From JBCCRH01 sp039208045 (GTDB lineage: Bacteria > Bacteroidota > Bacteroidia > Chitinophagales > Saprospiraceae): a stretch of 7,538 bases of DNA. Of this stretch, positions 5,545 through 7,538 are shown piece after piece (the stretch's first letter is position 1; the number at the start of each line of letters is the position of its first letter). Where the stretch lies: contig JBCCRH010000318.1 in NCBI GenBank assembly GCA_039208045.1, positions 1-7,538 of the forward strand, written 5' to 3'. Position numbers and translations under genes: made by a program. The notes beneath the pieces are model-generated. The model made no database searches. It worked only from the letters and a program-made list of their open reading frames with translations, and was not told the origin of the DNA.

Positions 5545-6219
5545 ATGACATACAAAGCAAAAGTCTTCTTGGTAATATTTCTATTTGCAGCGGTTGGATT
5601 AAATAGCGGCTGCGAAAAAGAAGAATGCGATGTGGGTGGAGGCTATGAATTCGTAGTTCCCGCTACACTGAGCCCTGCATTGCGTACGTACCGCATTGGT
5701 GATACAATCACAATCCAATCGCAATTTGAGCATGATGTCTATGAATTGGCAACAGATCGGATATATCGGCTAGAAAATTTTCGCTTTTTTCCTACCACAG
5801 AAATCAGAAAAATTGATGAAAATCCCATTCAGAATTCCTTAGGGTCATTTGAAGTAATTGTGGCCCCTAGTTTTGATTATGAAGCGTTCACATTTAGCAG
5901 TGGAGATCAGCTACTAATAGGGGAGTATAACTACGATGATATCTTTTATACGCTTGAATACCAACTCATCCCTAAACAAACTGGATTGTTCTATTTAGAA
6001 CAAGGCATTAGCACTGACCTGGATGAAGACCAAAACTTTGAAGGTAAGTGCAATAATACTAACATTATCACAGGAAAGGTCATGATGAATAATGATGCAG
6101 ATAACAATATCGATCTGTTTAATGATATTCCTGATGCTGAATTTGGTACCTGGATTTTGGGTAGGCCCGAAAGGCGCTTTCAGTGGTTTGGGGGATATGT
6201 GATTGAGGTGGTGGAGTAA
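5545..6219 (+). CDS. Tandem lipoprotein, copy 2 (uncharacterised family)
   Basis: A 224-residue paralogue of the preceding gene, starting 14 nt after it (leader ending CTAAA before ATG). Signal peptide MTYKAKVFLVIFLFAAVG leads to Cys23 in NSGC; the Asn at -3 is unusual for a lipobox but Gly-Cys and the following EKEEC support lipidation and surface export. Specific differences from copy 1 are LATDRIYRLENF, TTEIRKIDENPI, a shift to FDYEAFTFSSG, and CNNTNIITGKVMM near the end. From DADNNIDLF onward it is almost identical to copy 1 at the DNA level. The orphan fragment after clpP is closest to this copy (shared KVMMNND and a Thr in TWILG). Function unknown; the neighbours on either side are the same family, so it is probably co-expressed with them. 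Confidence 0.82.
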   Translation: MTYKAKVFLVIFLFAAVGLNSGCEKEECDVGGGYEFVVPATLSPALRTYRIGDTITIQSQFEHDVYELATDRIYRLENFRFFPTTEIRKIDENPIQNSLGSFEVIVAPSFDYEAFTFSSGDQLLIGEYNYDDIFYTLEYQLIPKQTGLFYLEQGISTDLDEDQNFEGKCNNTNIITGKVMMNNDADNNIDLFNDIPDAEFGTWILGRPERRFQWFGGYVIEVVE

Positions 6220-6231
6220 TATATTTCTAAA

Positions 6232-6906
6232 ATGACATACAAAGTAAAAGTCTTCTTGGTAATGTTTCTGCTTGCGGCGATTACATCAAACAGCGGCTGC
6301 ATCAAAGAAGAGTGCAGCGTAGGCGGAGGCTATGAATTCGTCGTCCCCGCCACACTGAGTCCTGCATTGCGTACATACCGTATTGGTGACACCATTACGA
6401 TCCGTTCAGCATTTGAGCACGACGTCTACGAATTAAAAACAGAGCGAACCTATCGACTAGAAAATTTTCGCTTTTTCCCTTCCACAGAAATCAAAAAAAT
6501 TGATGAAGATCCCATTCAAAACTCCTTAAGTCCATTTGAAATAATCGTAGCTCCTACTTTTGATTATGAAATACTTACATTCAGCAGTGGAAATCAAGCA
6601 CTTGTGGGGGAATATAACTACAATGGTACTTTTTACACGCTTGAATACCAACTCATCCCTAAACAAACTGGATTGTTCTATTTAGAACAAGGCATTAGCA
6701 CCGACCTGGATGAAGACCAAGGCTTTGAAGCTAAATGTAATAATGTTGACATCAGTGTAGGAAAGGTATCGATGAATAATGATGCGGATAACAATATCGA
6801 TCTGTTTAATGATATTCCTGATACTGAATTTGGTGCTTGGATTCTGGGTAGGCCGGAGTGGAACTTTCAGTGGTTTGGGGGGTATGTGATTGAGGTGGTG
6901 GAGTAG
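6232..6906 (+). CDS. Tandem lipoprotein, copy 3 (uncharacterised family, mosaic)
   Basis: A 224-residue paralogue, 12 nt after copy 2, with nearly the same leader and signal peptide (MTYKVKVFLVMFLLAA..., Cys23 in NSGC, then IKEEC, keeping the Lys-acid-acid signal). The body follows copy 1 (EECSVGGGYEF, KTERTYRLENF, TEIKKIDE, NGTFYTLEY). From 6637 to about 6720 it switches to copy 2 sequence (65 nt identical, one mismatch, 18 more identical), then returns to copy 1 form (GFE, VDISVGKVSM). Its C-terminus is the most diverged in the array: RPEWNFQWF replaces RPERRFQWF, with T for A in DIPDTEF. After the TAG, about 20 nt still resemble the inter-gene spacer, then the homology stops. The mosaic pattern is direct observation; a gene-conversion origin is inferred. 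Confidence 0.82.
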   Translation: MTYKVKVFLVMFLLAAITSNSGCIKEECSVGGGYEFVVPATLSPALRTYRIGDTITIRSAFEHDVYELKTERTYRLENFRFFPSTEIKKIDEDPIQNSLSPFEIIVAPTFDYEILTFSSGNQALVGEYNYNGTFYTLEYQLIPKQTGLFYLEQGISTDLDEDQGFEAKCNNVDISVGKVSMNNDADNNIDLFNDIPDTEFGAWILGRPEWNFQWFGGYVIEVVE

Positions 6907-6954
6907 TATATTTACGAAATATGCAACATGTTGACAGTAAGTACCAGTCAAACA

Positions 6955-7216
6955 ATGAACAAGCTAATTCAACATATACAGAATTTAGTATCCATTTCAG
7001 ATGATCAATTATCCGTTATACTGGATAAGATAGTCGAAAAGCGATATTCCAAAAAAGAGCATTTACTTTACGCAAGTGATTATGCTAAAGAGGTATTCTT
7101 CATCTCATCTGGATGTGTGAGAACGTACATTTTAGACTATAACGGCATAGAACATAATATCTGTTTGACATGATTGGGTTGGCTTTCTCAATAGTGATGC
7201 AATGCCATCAAATTAG
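6955..7216 (+). pseudogene. Truncated and frameshifted Crp/Fnr-family regulator
   Basis: From the ATG at 6955 (another in-frame ATG at 6928) the frame reads MNKLIQHIQNLVSISDDQ, then KRYSKKEHLLYASDYAKEVFFISSG, then VRTYILDYNGIEHNICL. This is the first half of a Crp/Fnr cyclic-nucleotide-binding-like domain as found in many Bacteroidota regulators. It stops at TGA 7171-7173 after 72 residues. Moving by one base, the frame continues CAT-GAT-TGG as HDWVGFLNSDAMPSN before TAG at 7214-7216, which fits the next family segment (W-V-G-D ... SF ... PS) with a small deletion. The rest of the domain and the DNA-binding helix-turn-helix are not recognisable. A working gene would be about 190 residues. I read it as a decayed regulator; a single sequencing error cannot explain everything, because the C-terminal half is missing too. 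Confidence 0.6.
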
Positions 7217-7221
7217 CGATA

Positions 7222-7536
7222 TCAGAGCTTATTCAACTGGAATAGATCATTTTCAGTGATTATTTTGCTTTTTAGGCCTCTGTAATGAGCTTTCAAAATT
7301 CTAAGGCCACTGATAATTTGCTTTAGTAATAAATTGATGTTAGCAATATTTCCATCGAGAGTGATACTATTAGGGTGATTATGATTTCATAGCTGTTTCA
7401 TGAGAATATTTATGAAGGCAGGCATGGGTTCCAGTCCAAATCTGTCCGTGGCGTACATCGTAAGACTGAGATTTGATGATGACATACTGCATATGACAGG
7501 TCTGTAAAGCTTGGATGCCGCTTCACATTTTCTGTT
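7222..7536 (-). pseudogene. Possible decayed IS6-like transposase (runs off the right edge)
   Basis: On the minus strand one frame is open from the window edge to 7222 except for a single TGA at 7389-7387. Before the stop it reads YATDRFGLEPMPAFINILMKQL; after it HPNSITLDGNIANINLLLKQI, then HYRGLKSKIIT, ending NKL. The order resembles the core of IS6-type DDE transposases: 'dR-x-x-x-A-x-x-Fl', about 26-30 residues later 'P-x-x-i-t-x-D-x-x-x-a', then 'DHR-x-LK-x-x-i'. The Asp in TLDG would be the second catalytic Asp; the expected Glu region is shortened and altered. The N-terminal part would lie beyond the window. No terminal inverted repeat could be identified. Otherwise the 7217-7538 stretch contains no gene I can support. 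This is a motif-level resemblance and could be wrong. Confidence 0.4.
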
Positions 7537-7538
7537 CA

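Larger units (their letters stand above)
4922..6906 (+). repeat. Tandem array of three ~687-nt lipoprotein gene repeats
   Basis: The lipid-Cys codons lie at 4922, 5611 and 6298, giving periods of 689 and 687 nt; the 2-nt difference equals the spacer length difference (14 versus 12 nt). Copies 2 and 3 also share the leader and signal peptide, while copy 1 has its own, so the duplicated unit is stop-to-stop for the later copies. The last 126 nt of copies 1 and 2 differ at only three positions by hand count, whereas 125-nt stretches in the first half differ at more than twenty. Confidence 0.85.

Noticed and set aside
4865..6906. CRISPR-like or short tandem repeat
   Set aside because: The repeat unit is a whole ~687-nt gene with an open frame, with no short repeat-spacer pattern.
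5330..6951. Repeated minus-strand frames opposite the ends of lipoprotein copies 1 and 3
   Set aside because: They resemble each other only because the plus-strand genes are paralogues; no coding evidence of their own.

Overview
The window looks like a stretch of a Bacteroidota chromosome, plausibly from the Saprospiria/Lewinella side of the phylum. Reasons: genes start without Shine-Dalgarno sequences and often follow A-rich leaders; the best promoter match is a Bacteroidota-type TAnnTTTG box; lipoproteins carry an acidic tail after the lipid cysteine that resembles the Bacteroidota surface-export signal; and there are YHYH-domain and Crp/Fnr-like proteins of the type common in this phylum. 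The lineage is an inference; no rRNA or marker gene is present.

Left part (1-3892), ordinary-looking chromosome. A rhomboid intramembrane protease runs off the left edge on the minus strand (1-612). Divergent from it is a two-gene unit: a YHYH-domain lipoprotein (754-1689) and a small exported protein with a C-terminal membrane anchor (1702-2274). Next comes an ECF-type sigma factor (2348-2896) overlapped by a short soluble protein (2877-3137) that looks like a membrane-less anti-sigma or sigma partner. A G-free leader then leads into a divergent ClpP peptidase (3245-3892).

Right part (3893-7538), accessory region, visibly more AT-rich. Directly after the clpP stop is an orphan fragment matching only the 3' end of a lipoprotein family (3901-4043). 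Next is a minus-strand ParD/ParE-like toxin-antitoxin module (4060-4613), with a palindromic operator sitting on its predicted promoter. Then three tandem, closely related lipoprotein genes follow (4865-5530, 5545-6219, 6232-6906), separated by 12-14 nt and probably co-transcribed. They are mosaics of one another: their last ~126 nt are nearly identical while their middles differ much more, and the third gene switches from first-copy-like to second-copy-like and back. This points to ongoing recombination or gene conversion. The family has no function I recognise.

The right edge is decayed: a truncated, frameshifted Crp/Fnr-like gene (6955-7216), followed on the minus strand by a broken reading frame with IS6-like transposase features (7222-7536).

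The most unusual element is the lipoprotein array with its separately dispersed 3' module. It has the look of a diversifying surface-protein family, but that is inference from the repeat pattern and signal peptides only.
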